DNA of 64,000 nt from Rhizobium herbae (GTDB lineage: Bacteria; Pseudomonadota; Alphaproteobacteria; Rhizobiales; Rhizobiaceae), in NCBI RefSeq assembly GCF_017873135.1, contig NZ_JAGGJV010000008.1, positions 266,791 through 330,790 of the forward strand. The letters run 5' to 3'. Positions 8,644-20,713 of this stretch are shown here, piece by piece. How positions within the stretch are numbered: the first letter of the stretch is position 1; every line of letters begins with the position of its first letter. The translations under genes and the position numbers were made by a program. Under the pieces are notes generated by a model. The model made no database searches. It was not told where the DNA came from and was given only the letters and a program-made list of their open reading frames with translations.

Positions 8644-8964
8644 TTAGATCGGGCGGGCTTGGGCATAAGCATTCACGGCGGAGCAAAGTTTATTGAACCT
8701 TTCAACGAGCTGCTCGATTTCATCTATCCGTTCGATGTGCTCCCAGACGAGCTGTTCTCCGTCGGAGTCGATGATCTCGTAATCCGCAAAGCCGCCCTGA
8801 TAATATGTAATCCGGCCCAAATGGTCTGCGAGTATGACATCAACATAAGAGCCACTCTCGTGAACAACATCTGCAAATTCAACGAAGCCGCTGCCGACGA
8901 GCACAACGCTCGAGCTTCTGCTTCTTATTGCATCGATAAATTCCACGACCGTGGGGTGGGGCAT
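8644..8964 (-). CDS. Hypothetical protein, 106 residues
   Basis: No family is recognised. The product is soluble and acidic, with short beta-like strands (VVLVGSGFVEFADV, YVDVILADHLGRITYYQGG) and a helical C-terminal third (WEHIERIDEIEQLVERFNKL). It lacks a signal peptide and cysteine motifs. Base composition is visibly more AT-rich than in the flanking genes, which hints at recent acquisition. Small acidic single-domain proteins of this kind are sometimes immunity proteins, but no toxin gene is next to it. It lies between dinB and the HAD-like gene on the same strand. Confidence 0.55.
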   Translation of the reverse strand: MPHPTVVEFIDAIRSRSSSVVLVGSGFVEFADVVHESGSYVDVILADHLGRITYYQGGFADYEIIDSDGEQLVWEHIERIDEIEQLVERFNKLCSAVNAYAQARPI

Positions 8965-8982
8965 ATTCGACTCCCATGTCTT

Positions 8983-9624
8983 TTACCGCAGGATATGTGT
9001 GCGGATAAGCGCGGCTGCGTCCGTCCAGCTGTCCGCTTTCAGAATGCCATCGCCCGGATCCGGCGCCATCGCCCGGAATTGCGCGTTCGCCATCAGGTTG
9101 ACCAGCAGGCACTCCGGCGCGTGGGTGCGCACCGATTGCAGATTGCGCAGGATATCGTCGATGAACACCAGAGGCACGGTGCGGGCGTCATGCAGGCGCT
9201 TGATGATCGGGCCTTTGGGTTCTTCGCTGGCCAGCAGCGGGTAGTGAAGGCCATGCCGGTCGAGCAGTGCCCGCCTGACGCCGGTGTGGCGCGGCGGCAT
9301 GGCAGTGAGGAAAATGATGTCGGCATCCACGGAAAGCGAGGCCAGGGTGTCGACAACGCGATCGGCCGGCGTCTGCCATGCGTCCTGGAGCGTAAAGAAC
9401 TCCTCGAGAAAATCCGTTGTCATCTGGTCCGCCACCGGTTCGCCGCTGTCCAGCCGCACGACGTTTCCATGCAGCCGGAACGATCGCGGCAGCAGATCAC
9501 AACCGGACGAGCGCAGGAAGTCGCGGAAAGGCGTGACGAATTCGAGCACCACCTCGTCGATGTCGCAGACGATCAGCGGCCGGTCGGACAAGTGGATATG
9601 GTTGAGGTCGAGCACATCCGTCAC
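8983..9624 (-). CDS. HAD-superfamily hydrolase-like protein
   Basis: With a GTG start at 9624 the protein has 213 residues. LIVCDIDEVVLEFV looks like HAD motif I (DxDxV), IIFLTAMPP like motif II (hhhT), and PLVFIDDILRNLQS like motif IV (hhhhDD), so a phosphatase or related HAD enzyme is likely; the substrate is unknown. The GTG start is 2 bases past the stop of the DUF3572 gene, implying translational coupling. The longer version from the ATG at 9711 would overlap that gene by 85 bases with a low-complexity start and is less likely. Confidence 0.7.
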   Translation of the reverse strand: MTDVLDLNHIHLSDRPLIVCDIDEVVLEFVTPFRDFLRSSGCDLLPRSFRLHGNVVRLDSGEPVADQMTTDFLEEFFTLQDAWQTPADRVVDTLASLSVDADIIFLTAMPPRHTGVRRALLDRHGLHYPLLASEEPKGPIIKRLHDARTVPLVFIDDILRNLQSVRTHAPECLLVNLMANAQFRAMAPDPGDGILKADSWTDAAALIRTHILR

Positions 9625-9626
9625 GG

Positions 9627-9899
9627 TCAGAAATCCCCGGGATTGTCCGGTCCCGACAGCATGGCATGCGCCCGCACGACATCTTCGGGCGGCGTGCAGG
9701 TCGCCTCGCAAAAGGCCAGCAGCGTGGGCTCATGGCCCATCAGGAAATCGACGATGCCGGCCAGAAAGCCCGGATCATTGACGGCATTGCGCAGGGAGGT
9801 GGGATCGGTACCGGTCAGCGCCAGAAACCGTCCGAGCAGTTCCGGCTCGTTTGCCAGCCATCCGAGGATAGCGATCGCTGTTTCTTCAGCCGGTGTCAC
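9627..9899 (-). CDS. DUF3572 family protein
   Basis: This 90-residue helical protein (AIAILGWLANEPELLGRFLALTG, then FLMGHEPTLLAFCEATC) matches DUF3572, a short family common in Rhizobiales and usually found next to divK. Function is unknown. It is divergent from divK across about 165 bases and is followed immediately by the HAD-like gene, so the pair probably forms an operon. Confidence 0.8.
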   Translation of the reverse strand: MTPAEETAIAILGWLANEPELLGRFLALTGTDPTSLRNAVNDPGFLAGIVDFLMGHEPTLLAFCEATCTPPEDVVRAHAMLSGPDNPGDF

Positions 9900-10065
9900 A
9901 AGTATGAATCCTTATCGCAATCAGGTGATTTTTTCACTGAATATTACCTGTTTTTCAACCAAATAGCTTTAGCATCAAGCTTCCGGGAACAGTGAACCCG
10001 AGCGTGCCGCAACTTATAGGGATGCGGCGGGCTTGCAAGCTGGAACCGCAAAACAAGGGATCGAA

Positions 10066-10437
10066 ATGCCCAAACAGGTGATGATTGTTGAAGACAACGA
10101 GCTGAATATGAAGCTCTTTCGTGACCTGATCGAGGCATCCGGTTACACGACCATCCAGACCCGTAATGGCATGGAAGCCCTTGATCTTGCGCGAAAACAC
10201 CGCCCGGACCTGATTCTCATGGACATCCAGTTGCCGGAGGTTTCCGGGCTTGAGGTGACCAAGTGGCTGAAGGAAGACGACGAGCTGCATGTCATTCCGG
10301 TGATCGCAGTGACGGCATTCGCGATGAAGGGTGACGAAGAGCGGATCAGGCAGGGGGGCTGCGAGGCCTATGTGTCCAAGCCGATCTCGGTGCCGAAATT
10401 TATCGAGACCATCAAAACTTATTTGGGCGACGCATGA
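10066..10437 (+). CDS. divK: DivK, single-domain cell-cycle response regulator
   Basis: The 123-residue protein consists only of a receiver domain: acidic pocket VEDNE, phospho-acceptor aspartate in [10 protein letters not shown] (about residue 53), the conserved T in VIAVTAFA and K in YVSKPIS. It matches DivK, which receives phosphate from DivJ, is dephosphorylated by PleC, and controls CtrA through DivL/CckA. The ATG at 10066 follows an AAGGGA ribosome site; an upstream in-frame ATG at 10033 lacks one. pleD follows 116 bases downstream, as in other alphaproteobacteria. Confidence 0.97.
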   Translation: MPKQVMIVEDNELNMKLFRDLIEASGYTTIQTRNGMEALDLARKHRPDLILMDIQLPEVSGLEVTKWLKEDDELHVIPVIAVTAFAMKGDEERIRQGGCEAYVSKPISVPKFIETIKTYLGDA

Positions 10438-10553
10438 CGCGGCGCTAAGGGCGACTGTAAAAACGTCGCTGTGAACCATGTTCTTGCGTTTGATACAAAT
10501 TCGAGAGTTGAACACGCTCTCTGTTTCAGGCGCTCATTGGCAGGAAAGATTGC

Positions 10554-11921
10554 ATGACTGCGCGTATTCTTGTCGTCGACGACATACCAGCCAACGTGAA
10601 GCTGCTCGAAGCGCGGCTCGTGGCCGAGTATTTCGACGTGCTGACAGCCGCCGACGGTTATGAGGCCCTGGCGATCTGCGAGAAACAGCCGGTCGATCTC
10701 ATCCTGCTCGACATCATGATGCCGGGCATTAACGGGTTCGAGGTCTGCGAGCGCCTGAAGTCGAACCCACGCACTGCGCATATTCCCGTCGTCATGGTGA
10801 CCGCGCTCGATCAGCCCTCCGACCGGGTGCGGGGCCTGAAGGCCGGTGCCGACGATTTCCTGACCAAGCCGGTCAACGACCTCCAGCTGATGTCGCGCGT
10901 CAAGAGCCTCGTGCGCCTGAAGAATGTCAGCGACGAACTGCGTCTTCGTGCCGAAACGGCCCATAGTGTCGGATTGCAGGATCTGACCGCCACGGACCGG
11001 CCGGACGAGTTCGGCAACGTTCTGCTGGTCGATGGCAGGGGCAGTTCGCAGGAGCGCATCGTCCGGGCGCTGAAGCCGATTGCCGACGTGACGGCGATGT
11101 CCGATCCGCAGGCAGCACTGTTCGAAGCCGCGGAAAGCAGCTTCGATCTCGTCATCGTCAATTCGAATTTTGACGACTACGATCCCTTGCGGCTCTGCTC
11201 GCAGTTGCGCTCGCTCGAGCGCACGCGCTACATTCCGCTCCTCATCATCGCCGAGCAGGGGCATGAGGAAATGATCGTGCGCGCGCTCGATCTGGGCGTC
11301 ACCGACTATCTGATGCGGCCGGTCGATCCCAATGAACTGGTTGCCCGCAGCTTGACGCAGATCCGCCGCAAGCATTGCAACGACCGGCTGAGGGCGAGCG
11401 TCAAGCAGACCATCGAGCTTGCTGTCACGGATGGGCTGACCGGCCTGCACAATCGCCGCTATCTCGACAACCATCTGAAACTTCTGATCGATCGCGCCCT
11501 TGTCCGCGGGCGGCCGCTGTCGATCTGCATCACCGATATCGATCGCTTCAAGAGCGTCAACGATACCTATGGTCATGACGCCGGAGACGAGGTCCTGCGC
11601 GATTTCGCCCATCGTGTCCGCTCCACGGTGCGTGGTGCCGACCTTGCGTGCCGGTTTGGCGGCGAGGAGTTCGTCGTCGTGATGCCGGACACGCCAGCCG
11701 ACGCAGCCGCTGCTATTGCCGAGCGCCTGCGCATGATCGTCGAGGACAGGGCTTTTACCCTCCCGAATTCCGAGACGCCTCTGTCGATAACGGCGTCCCT
11801 CGGTATCGCCACGCTCAACCCGGAGGGCGATACGCCGGAGGCTTTGCTGAAGCGCGCGGATACGGCATTGTATCAGGCCAAGAACAACGGCCGGAACCAG
11901 GTGGTCGCCGCAGCCGCGTGA
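10554..11921 (+). CDS. pleD: PleD, diguanylate cyclase response regulator
   Basis: At 455 residues this is a REC-REC-GGDEF protein. The first receiver has DDIPANVK and phospho-acceptor LILLDIMMPG; the second is degenerate (about residues 150-275) and serves as a dimerisation adaptor. The cyclase domain has FGGEEFVVVMPD as active site and the RxxD inhibitory site (RGAD) five residues before it, so c-di-GMP feedback is expected. PleD makes c-di-GMP at the differentiating pole during the swarmer-to-stalked type transition. It shares a strand with divK and may be co-transcribed. Confidence 0.97.
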   Translation: MTARILVVDDIPANVKLLEARLVAEYFDVLTAADGYEALAICEKQPVDLILLDIMMPGINGFEVCERLKSNPRTAHIPVVMVTALDQPSDRVRGLKAGADDFLTKPVNDLQLMSRVKSLVRLKNVSDELRLRAETAHSVGLQDLTATDRPDEFGNVLLVDGRGSSQERIVRALKPIADVTAMSDPQAALFEAAESSFDLVIVNSNFDDYDPLRLCSQLRSLERTRYIPLLIIAEQGHEEMIVRALDLGVTDYLMRPVDPNELVARSLTQIRRKHCNDRLRASVKQTIELAVTDGLTGLHNRRYLDNHLKLLIDRALVRGRPLSICITDIDRFKSVNDTYGHDAGDEVLRDFAHRVRSTVRGADLACRFGGEEFVVVMPDTPADAAAAIAERLRMIVEDRAFTLPNSETPLSITASLGIATLNPEGDTPEALLKRADTALYQAKNNGRNQVVAAAA

Positions 11922-12379
11922 ACTGTCCTGGCATGAAACTCCGTCTTTTTTGTCGTTTTCCACAGAAAAACGAGAGCCGCGCGCTACAGTTGCTATTTAT
12001 CTAGCGTAAAAAGTGTAAAATTAAACAATCGCGCCATGGTCGCAAACCAGGTCTGCGGTTTCCGTCGTGGAATCGGCAGGGGAAGTAGCTTATTGTGTCG
12101 CAATTAAAAATTGCGTAGCTAAAACAGCCTATTAAACGTATGGAAGTTCTTGCTTGAATCTGTCGCATTGCCAATTCGTCATTTTATAAAACAACAATAT
12201 CACTTTCGAGAAACAGTCATCCGGGGAACAGTTCAACCTGAAGTCAGTGCTGATCGCATATGAGACAATGGTAAATTAACCATGTCTGGGTGTGGTTGCG
12301 CGCCTTGGTTAAGAATTCATTGATTTTTTTTTATTTTCGGTCAATTCTCATCAATAAGGGAGAAACAAACTCCCGCCAG
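11922..12379. other. AT-rich intergenic region downstream of pleD
   Basis: No convincing gene is seen on either strand. The stretch is far more AT-rich than the rest of the window, with long A and T runs (for example nine Ts near 12324-12332). No strong terminator is visible directly after pleD. The 3' part probably holds the promoter of the RNA candidate that starts near 12380; TTGATT at 12320 is a weak -35 candidate. Confidence 0.5.
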
Positions 12380-12523
12380 TTACCCCATGATGTCAGGTCC
12401 GCCGCATCTCCTGGGTCGTGGGGTTTGTCGGCTGATTTGTAACCAATGCGGTTCCTCGTGCCGCGGTTGCGGTCAGCCGACGCCCATTAAAACGCTGTCC
12501 CTGTCATGGGGGCGGCGTTTTTG
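12380..12523 (+). ncRNA. Candidate structured small RNA with intrinsic terminator
   Basis: Three hairpins follow each other without an ORF. The first pairs CCCCA (12383) with TGGGG (12419), with an inner CAGG/CCTG stem. The second pairs GTCGGCTGA (12427-12435) with TCAGCCGAC (12473-12481), with inner AACC/GGTT and GCGG/CCGC pairs. The third pairs AAAACGC (12489) with GCGTTTT (12515), with inner CCC/GGG, and ends in a T run, which is a Rho-independent terminator. The terminator is about 600 bases past pleD, so an independent transcript is more likely than a pleD tail. The first loop exposes ATCTCC, which could pair with ribosome-binding sites. Promoter and exact 5' end are not determined. Confidence 0.5.
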
Positions 12524-12645
12524 ATTCCTGGCTTTGATTCCTGGCAATGGGAACTGACAAGGCTGGAAAGCGCCAAGGTGCAACAGTCGGCTTCGTCGGC
12601 CGGCATTGCCGTTTGGAACCGGCATGGCCGTTTGGAGTAGACCAC

Positions 12646-12682
12646 AACAAAAAGGCGCCGGACTTTTCAGTCGGCGCCTTCG
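12646..12682 (-). terminator. Rho-independent terminator of rpmG
   Basis: Read on the minus strand, AAGGCGCCGACT pairs across a four-base loop with AGTCCGGCGCCTT (one bulged base) and is followed by a T run. It lies 23 bases after the rpmG stop and ends the long minus-strand block. Confidence 0.88.
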
Positions 12683-12704
12683 TATTTCAAAAGGGAACCA
12701 GATC

Positions 12705-12872
12705 TTACTTGATCTTGGTTTCCTTGAATTCGACGTGCTTGCGTACGACCGGGTCGTACTTCGTGAACGACAGCTTGTCGGTCTTGGTGCGGCTGTTCTT
12801 CGAAGTCACGTAGAAAGTACCTGTGTCGGCCGTCGACAGCAGCTTGATCTTGATTTTTGCAGCTTTCGCCAT
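12705..12872 (-). CDS. rpmG: 50S ribosomal protein L33
   Basis: The 55-residue product [20 protein letters not shown]... ending in EFKETKIK is a full L33 of the cysteine-free (zinc-independent) type, with the conserved [10 protein letters not shown] and [10 protein letters not shown] segments. It is a large-subunit protein near the E site. The ATG at 12872 was chosen because the upstream extension (to 12932) is unlike L33. A strong terminator follows. Confidence 0.97.
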   Translation of the reverse strand: MAKAAKIKIKLLSTADTGTFYVTSKNSRTKTDKLSFTKYDPVVRKHVEFKETKIK

Positions 12873-12966
12873 GGTCGTCCTGCCTTTATAAAAAAACAAA
12901 GCCGCGGACTTCCAAGGGAAGGGTCCCGGCAAACTTGGCGCGAAACTACAAATCGCGCCCGAAAAG

Positions 12967-14151
12967 TCAAGTCCGTTTTGGGTTTAAAACGATTCTCACT
13001 ACGGAAAGTACCACATAAAGCCCGAAGAAACCGGCGATTGCCCAGGCAAAACCGTCATTGCCGGAGATATCCATCGCGGCGCCGATCGCTTGAGGCCCGG
13101 CGACTGTTCCGACCGCATAGGAGAAGATGAAGGCGGCATTGGCGGCCGCGAGATCGGCGCCCGTGAGGCGCGAGCCGAGATGGCTCAAGCCCACGGTATA
13201 AAGGCCGGAGACGCTTCCGCCCCAGAACAGCAGCACGATAGCCATCAGCCACCAGTTGCCCTGCAGCAGGGGCAGGCAGAGGGCGCCGATCAATCCGACG
13301 ACGGTCATCAGCGCGAGAAGATTGCGCCGGTCCTTCATGCGGTCGGACAGCATGCCCAAGGGAATCTGGAAGATCACATTGCCGATGCCCATGACCGTCA
13401 AAAGCAGGGCTGCCTGCGATTCGGTGAAGCCGCTGCGGGTTCCATAGATCAGAAAGAGCGAGAGGCCACCCGATTCGACCGCGCCGAAAATGAATACGGC
13501 CGCAGTGGCGGTAGGCACCAGGAACACGTAGCGCATGAAATGCAGCTCCGGTTTCTCATCGAGCGCCGGGCTTTCGTTGCGGGCAAGGAAGATCGGGATA
13601 GCCGCCAGAAGGATGACGCTGGCGCCAAACGCGAACGGCAGGATGCCGTCGCTGCCGAGGATGGAGAAGAGCAGGGGCCCGGCCGCAAACCCCAGCGACA
13701 GCACGGTGCCATAGATGCCGAGAACGAGCCCGCGGCGGCTCGGTGGCGCCGTGGCGTTGATCCAGAACTCGGAGAGCACGAACAGCACCGTGATGGCGCC
13801 GTGGAAGACCACGCGGAGCGGAAACCACAGCCAGAAGTTCTCGATGTAATAGAAACCGAGTGCGCTCATTGCGGCAAAGAGGACGGCGAGCAGCATCGTG
13901 TTGGCGACGCCGTGCCGATGGGCGATTTTCGCAGTCACGGTGGCTGCCGCCATCGAGGCAAGGCCCGCCATCGCCGAGTTTAGGCCGATCATCGTGGAGG
14001 AAATGCCGCGCTTTTCCATGATGATGCTGAGCAGCGGCAGACCGAGACCGATCGCGATGCCAACCGCCGTGATGGCGGCAATGGCGGCAATCAGCGATGG
14101 CCAGTGTATCTCCTCAACCGGCGCTGGCGTGCCGGACGGCGGCTGTGACAT
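12967..14151 (-). CDS. MFS transporter
   Basis: From the ATG at 14151 the 394-residue protein has about 12 hydrophobic segments. Between TM2 and TM3 a KIAHRHGV turn stands where the MFS A-motif lies, and the second half repeats it as [12 protein letters not shown], the classic loop. It resembles YcaD/YfcJ-type efflux permeases, and the substrate cannot be inferred. An AAGGAA site lies about 10 bases upstream. It follows the NUDIX gene by 13 bases on the same strand; rpmG is 94 bases downstream. Confidence 0.88.
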   Translation of the reverse strand: MSQPPSGTPAPVEEIHWPSLIAAIAAITAVGIAIGLGLPLLSIIMEKRGISSTMIGLNSAMAGLASMAAATVTAKIAHRHGVANTMLLAVLFAAMSALGFYYIENFWLWFPLRVVFHGAITVLFVLSEFWINATAPPSRRGLVLGIYGTVLSLGFAAGPLLFSILGSDGILPFAFGASVILLAAIPIFLARNESPALDEKPELHFMRYVFLVPTATAAVFIFGAVESGGLSLFLIYGTRSGFTESQAALLLTVMGIGNVIFQIPLGMLSDRMKDRRNLLALMTVVGLIGALCLPLLQGNWWLMAIVLLFWGGSVSGLYTVGLSHLGSRLTGADLAAANAAFIFSYAVGTVAGPQAIGAAMDISGNDGFAWAIAGFFGLYVVLSVVRIVLNPKRT

Positions 14152-14164
14152 GCAATGAAATTCC

Positions 14165-14875
14165 TTAAAGGAGGTCGCGGACAAATCGTCCATGACGCGT
14201 GTAATAGAACGGCACCGGCCGTCCAAAGGGCAAAGACGCATCGGATTCAAGGCTTGCCCTCAAATCGCCGAGGATAATCCCGGTTATGTCCGGCATCCGT
14301 ACCGCCGAAGCATCGTTCACATCAATCCACCTCAAATCTTCGAGCTCCCGGCTGTCACGGATATCGCCCGGCTCTACGCCCGCCTCGTCTGTGAAAACAG
14401 CGAAGAAGTGGGTGTCGAACCGGCGCGGATATCCCGGAGGGGTAATCGCCCGTGCCATATAGCGCAAGTTTGTCAGATCGGGAAGGAAAGGTAACGCTGT
14501 GTTTCCGCAGTCTTTGGCGCCAATCGCGATACTTGCCTCTTCGTGCAGTTCGCGAAGGGCGGCAAGCGCGAAGGCGCGAAGCCGGCTTTCGGAGGCGCGC
14601 TGACCGTAGCCGGTTTTCAGGCGCTCCAGCACGGCCGGGTGGATATCGCCGCTCCAGGGAAGTTTGTGGTCGTCCCTGTCCCGGCGCCCGCCGGGAAATA
14701 CGTGCAGGTCCGGCATGAAGACATGCGCCTTGTTGCGCTTGCCGACCAGCACGCGAACACAGTCCTGCGAGCGGTCGAGCAGCATGATCGACGCAGCGTC
14801 GCGGGGCCGGGGCGGTCGAGGTTTTTGTACCCCTGGAAGCGGGGTGCGGGCCGGCACGTCGCTGGTACCCGTCAC
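14165..14875 (-). CDS. NUDIX hydrolase with a split NUDIX box (NUDT19-like)
   Basis: The GTG at 14875 overlaps the stop of the DUF983 gene as GTGA and gives 236 residues. The NUDIX box is present but interrupted: FPGGRRD is separated from the metal-binding ALRELHEEASI by about 40 extra residues. Such an insertion is known in NUDT19-like enzymes, which act on CoA derivatives, so a CoA- or nucleotide-diphosphate hydrolase is plausible but the substrate is unproven. MPDLHVFPGG and DTHFFAVF fit the family. It is translationally coupled to the DUF983 gene. Confidence 0.88.
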   Translation of the reverse strand: MTGTSDVPARTPLPGVQKPRPPRPRDAASIMLLDRSQDCVRVLVGKRNKAHVFMPDLHVFPGGRRDRDDHKLPWSGDIHPAVLERLKTGYGQRASESRLRAFALAALRELHEEASIAIGAKDCGNTALPFLPDLTNLRYMARAITPPGYPRRFDTHFFAVFTDEAGVEPGDIRDSRELEDLRWIDVNDASAVRMPDITGIILGDLRASLESDASLPFGRPVPFYYTRHGRFVRDLL

Positions 14876-15333
14876 GCAGTACGGTCCGTCGCGGGCAAAA
14901 CGTCTTCCGGCTTGTCGTCCTGGTCGCCGAAGCCATGCATCCGCAGTGCCCATTGCAGGCCGATGACGCCGCCCTTGACGGGCTGCAGCAGCCCGAGCGA
15001 GCCAAGGATGGTAACCGGCACCCAGATGGCGAGATGCCCCCAGTTGGACAATGGCAGGATCATCTCCGTCATCATGAAACCGCCGAGAACCAGATGGCCC
15101 ATGATCGTCACGACGATATAGGGTGGAAAATCGTCGGCGCTGTGCCGGTCGAGATGTTCACCGCAGGACGAGCATGCTTCGACGGATTTCAGGAATCGAC
15201 CGAAGAGCCTGCCGTCACCGCAGGCAGGGCAACGGTTCAAAAGCCCGCGTTTGATCGAGCGCCATACCGGACGGTCGCCCCGGTGCGTCTGCTCGAAGCG
15301 GATTGTCTCCGGATTGCTGCCAGTTGCCTGCAT
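14872..15333 (-). CDS. DUF983 family membrane protein with zinc-ribbon start
   Basis: The 153-residue protein has two CxxC pairs (CPACGDGRLFGRF and CSSCGEHL) forming a zinc ribbon, followed by two membrane segments (PPYIVVTIMGHLVLGGF and AIWVPVTILGSLGLLQP). That is the DUF983 layout, of unknown function and common in alphaproteobacteria downstream of rnr. The ATG at 15333 has GAGG at 8-base spacing; one two codons earlier (15339) is possible. The stop overlaps the NUDIX start, and rnr ends 44 bases upstream. Confidence 0.88.
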   Translation of the reverse strand: MQATGSNPETIRFEQTHRGDRPVWRSIKRGLLNRCPACGDGRLFGRFLKSVEACSSCGEHLDRHSADDFPPYIVVTIMGHLVLGGFMMTEMILPLSNWGHLAIWVPVTILGSLGLLQPVKGGVIGLQWALRMHGFGDQDDKPEDVLPATDRTA

Positions 15334-15376
15334 GTCCATATCCTCAACTCTGCGGACGCAGGTAAGCCCGCGTCCT

Positions 15377-17752
15377 CTATCGCCTGCCGCGCGGTGGCCG
15401 CGTTCCGGGAATCTTGCGAGCGCCGCCATGATCCCGGCGTCCGGACTTGTGGAACGACCGCGTTGCCGTCGGCATCTTGCGCCCTTCGCTGATCATTTCG
15501 AAGCGGAGCGCGCCGGCAAGCGGCACGGCTTCCACCAGTTTGACGCGGATCTGGTCGCCCAGGCGATAACCAAGCCCGGTCTTTTCACCGGACAGGGCCT
15601 GATGGGCCTCGTCATAGATGAAATAGTCGCGGCCCAGCGTAGATATAGGTACGAAACCGTCCGCACCATAGGCCGGAAGGGTGACAAATAGTCCTGCCTT
15701 GGTGACGCCCGATACGCGTCCGTCGAATTCCTCGTTGACGCGGCCGCTCAGGTGATGGGCGATCAGCCGGTCGACGGTATCGCGTTCGGCGGCCATCGCC
15801 CGGCGCTCGAAGGTGGAAATCTCCGCTGCAATATCGTTGAGCGCGGCTTCTTCGGCCGGCGTGATGCCGCCTTCGCCAAGGCCGAGTGTTCCGACCAGCG
15901 CGCGGTGCACGATCAGGTCGGCGTAGCGGCGGATCGGCGAGGTGAAATGCGCGTATTTCATCAGGTTGAGGCCGAAATGGCCGATGTTTTCCGGGCTGTA
16001 GATCGCCTGGCTCTGCGAGCGCAGCACCATCTCGTTGACCATGGTCTCGTAGGGCTGGTCCACAGCCTTCGACAGGATGCCGTTAAAGTGGTTGGAACGA
16101 AGATTGCCGCCCTTGACGAGCGAGAGGTCGAGCGTGGCGAGAAACTCGCGCAGCGTTTCCTGCTTGGCCAGCGATGGCGCATCATGGACGCGGTAGACCA
16201 GCGGCTGGCGCTTGATCTCCAGCGTCTCGGCGGCGGCGACGTTCGCCTGGATCATCATCTCCTCGATCAGCTTGTGGGCATCGAGGCGATCCGGCACGAA
16301 GACCCGGTCGACGGTGCCGTCTGGCTTCAGGACGATCTTGCGCTCGGGCATGTTGAGTTCGAGCGGCTGACGACGCTCGCGGCCGCGAGTGAGGGTCGCA
16401 TAGGCGTCCCACAGCGGCTTCAGGATCGGCTCCAGCAGCGGCCCGGTCTGATCGTCCGGATTACCGTCGATCGCGGCCTGCGCCTGATTGTAGGAGAGCT
16501 TGGCGGCACTCCGCATCATGATGCGATGGAAGGTGTGGCCTGCCTTGCGGCCTTCCTTCGAAAAGCGCATGCGCACGGCAAGAGCCGGGCGGTCGACACC
16601 CTGCTTCAGCGAGCAGAGTTCGTTGGAAATCCGCTCCGGCAGCATCGGCACGACGCGGTCGGGGAAATAGACGGAATTGCCGCGTTTCAGCGCTTCCTGG
16701 TCGAGCGCCGATTTCGGCCGGACATACCAGGAGACGTCGGCAATGGCGACGGTGACGATCACGCCGCCCTCATTGTCGGGGGAGGGATCGGGCTCGGCAT
16801 GCACGGCGTCGTCATGGTCCTTGGCGTCGGCCGGATCGATGGTGATCAGCGGCAGCGAGCGCCAGTCCTCGCGGTGCGACATGGTCGCAGGCCCTGCGGC
16901 GTCCGCTTCCTTGATGACGCTGTCGGGAAAGATATAGGGAATGCCATGGGCGTGGATGGCGATCATCGAGATCGCCTTTTCGGTGGCGACCGAGCCGATG
17001 ACGGATTTGACCGCCGCGCGCGGCAGGCCGAACCGGCCGGAGCGGACGATCTCGACTTCGACGAGATCCCCATCCTTGGCCGGCCCCTGATGCTCGGCAT
17101 CGACCTGCATCTCCTCGCCGCGCTTCTCGATCGGCATGATCCGGCCGCCGCCATCCGCGGATGCGCGGAAGACGCCGAGGGCGGCGTTGTTGTTGCGCTT
17201 GCGGTCGAGAACCTTGATGATCCGCGCCGTATAGGCCGGGCCGCCGCGATCCTTGGCCGGGAAGATCTTGGCCAGCACCCGGTCGCCGATGCCGCCGACG
17301 GGCATCTTGCCCTTGGACTGACCGACGCTCGACTGGCGAATCGACACGGCGGGTGCCACGCCCGCATCGTCGGGCCATTCGGCCGGCCTGCCGATCAGTT
17401 CGCCGTCCTTGTCGCGGGTGGTGATGTCGAGAACGGTGACGGGGGGAAGGGCGCCGGGGCGCACCAGTGAATTGCGCTTCTTTTCCAGAAGCCCGTCCTG
17501 TTCCATCTCGCGCAGCAGGGCCTTCAGCTCGATACGCGTTTCACCCTTCAGGCCGAAAGCCTTGTAGATCTCGCGTTTCGAGGCCTTGTCCGGATTTTCC
17601 GAAATGAAGCGCATCAGCACGTCGCGCGGCGGCACGGCCCCGTGAATGATCACGGTATCGTCTGCCGATGGGATGGCCTTCTTGCCCGCGCGTCCGATCC
17701 GGACTGCGGGTTTACCGGGCCGTTCGGGTCGATCGCGTGGGGTTCTGGTCAC
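15377..17752 (-). CDS. rnr: Ribonuclease R
   Basis: The 791-residue 3'-5' exoribonuclease has an N-terminal winged-helix region (KASKREIYKAFGLKG), cold-shock domains, the RNB catalytic domain with the metal-binding aspartates in TIDPADAKDHDDAVHAE, and a C-terminal S1 domain (DGRVSGVTKAGLFVTLPAYGADG) with a basic tail. It degrades structured RNA and takes part in rRNA and tmRNA-linked decay. It starts 2 bases after the topA stop, so the two are coupled, an arrangement common in Rhizobiales. Confidence 0.97.
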   Translation of the reverse strand: MTRTPRDRPERPGKPAVRIGRAGKKAIPSADDTVIIHGAVPPRDVLMRFISENPDKASKREIYKAFGLKGETRIELKALLREMEQDGLLEKKRNSLVRPGALPPVTVLDITTRDKDGELIGRPAEWPDDAGVAPAVSIRQSSVGQSKGKMPVGGIGDRVLAKIFPAKDRGGPAYTARIIKVLDRKRNNNAALGVFRASADGGGRIMPIEKRGEEMQVDAEHQGPAKDGDLVEVEIVRSGRFGLPRAAVKSVIGSVATEKAISMIAIHAHGIPYIFPDSVIKEADAAGPATMSHREDWRSLPLITIDPADAKDHDDAVHAEPDPSPDNEGGVIVTVAIADVSWYVRPKSALDQEALKRGNSVYFPDRVVPMLPERISNELCSLKQGVDRPALAVRMRFSKEGRKAGHTFHRIMMRSAAKLSYNQAQAAIDGNPDDQTGPLLEPILKPLWDAYATLTRGRERRQPLELNMPERKIVLKPDGTVDRVFVPDRLDAHKLIEEMMIQANVAAAETLEIKRQPLVYRVHDAPSLAKQETLREFLATLDLSLVKGGNLRSNHFNGILSKAVDQPYETMVNEMVLRSQSQAIYSPENIGHFGLNLMKYAHFTSPIRRYADLIVHRALVGTLGLGEGGITPAEEAALNDIAAEISTFERRAMAAERDTVDRLIAHHLSGRVNEEFDGRVSGVTKAGLFVTLPAYGADGFVPISTLGRDYFIYDEAHQALSGEKTGLGYRLGDQIRVKLVEAVPLAGALRFEMISEGRKMPTATRSFHKSGRRDHGGARKIPGTRPPRGRR

Positions 17753-17754
17753 GT

Positions 17755-20433
<2,679 letters not shown>

Positions 20434-20713
20434 GGTCATATTCTCAAAGCAACCGTTCAAAGCTGTGCCAGGCCGGGGAGAGGCGGCACATTGGGAGATA
20501 TCGATGCCCCGACATGGACAGGGATTCGTCTGCGGTCAAGTGCCGGACCGAAAATAAGCCCGCACGGCGCAATGCAATCTATAAGGGGTATCGTGTTGAA
20601 TGCAATTCAGGATGGACGTGTTATTGCCTTTGAAGGATCGTTGCCGCGCGTGGGAAAGAGGCAGAAAAGACCTTTGTCGATACCGGCGATATCTTGTCGG
20701 GTGACGCCGGCAG

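Noticed and set aside
12547..13130. Plus-strand ORFs around the rpmG gene
   Set aside because: They run through the terminator and the reverse of rpmG, with no ribosome site and no family match.
15752..17470. 572-residue open frame opposite rnr
   Set aside because: Antisense shadow of ribonuclease R; no motifs.
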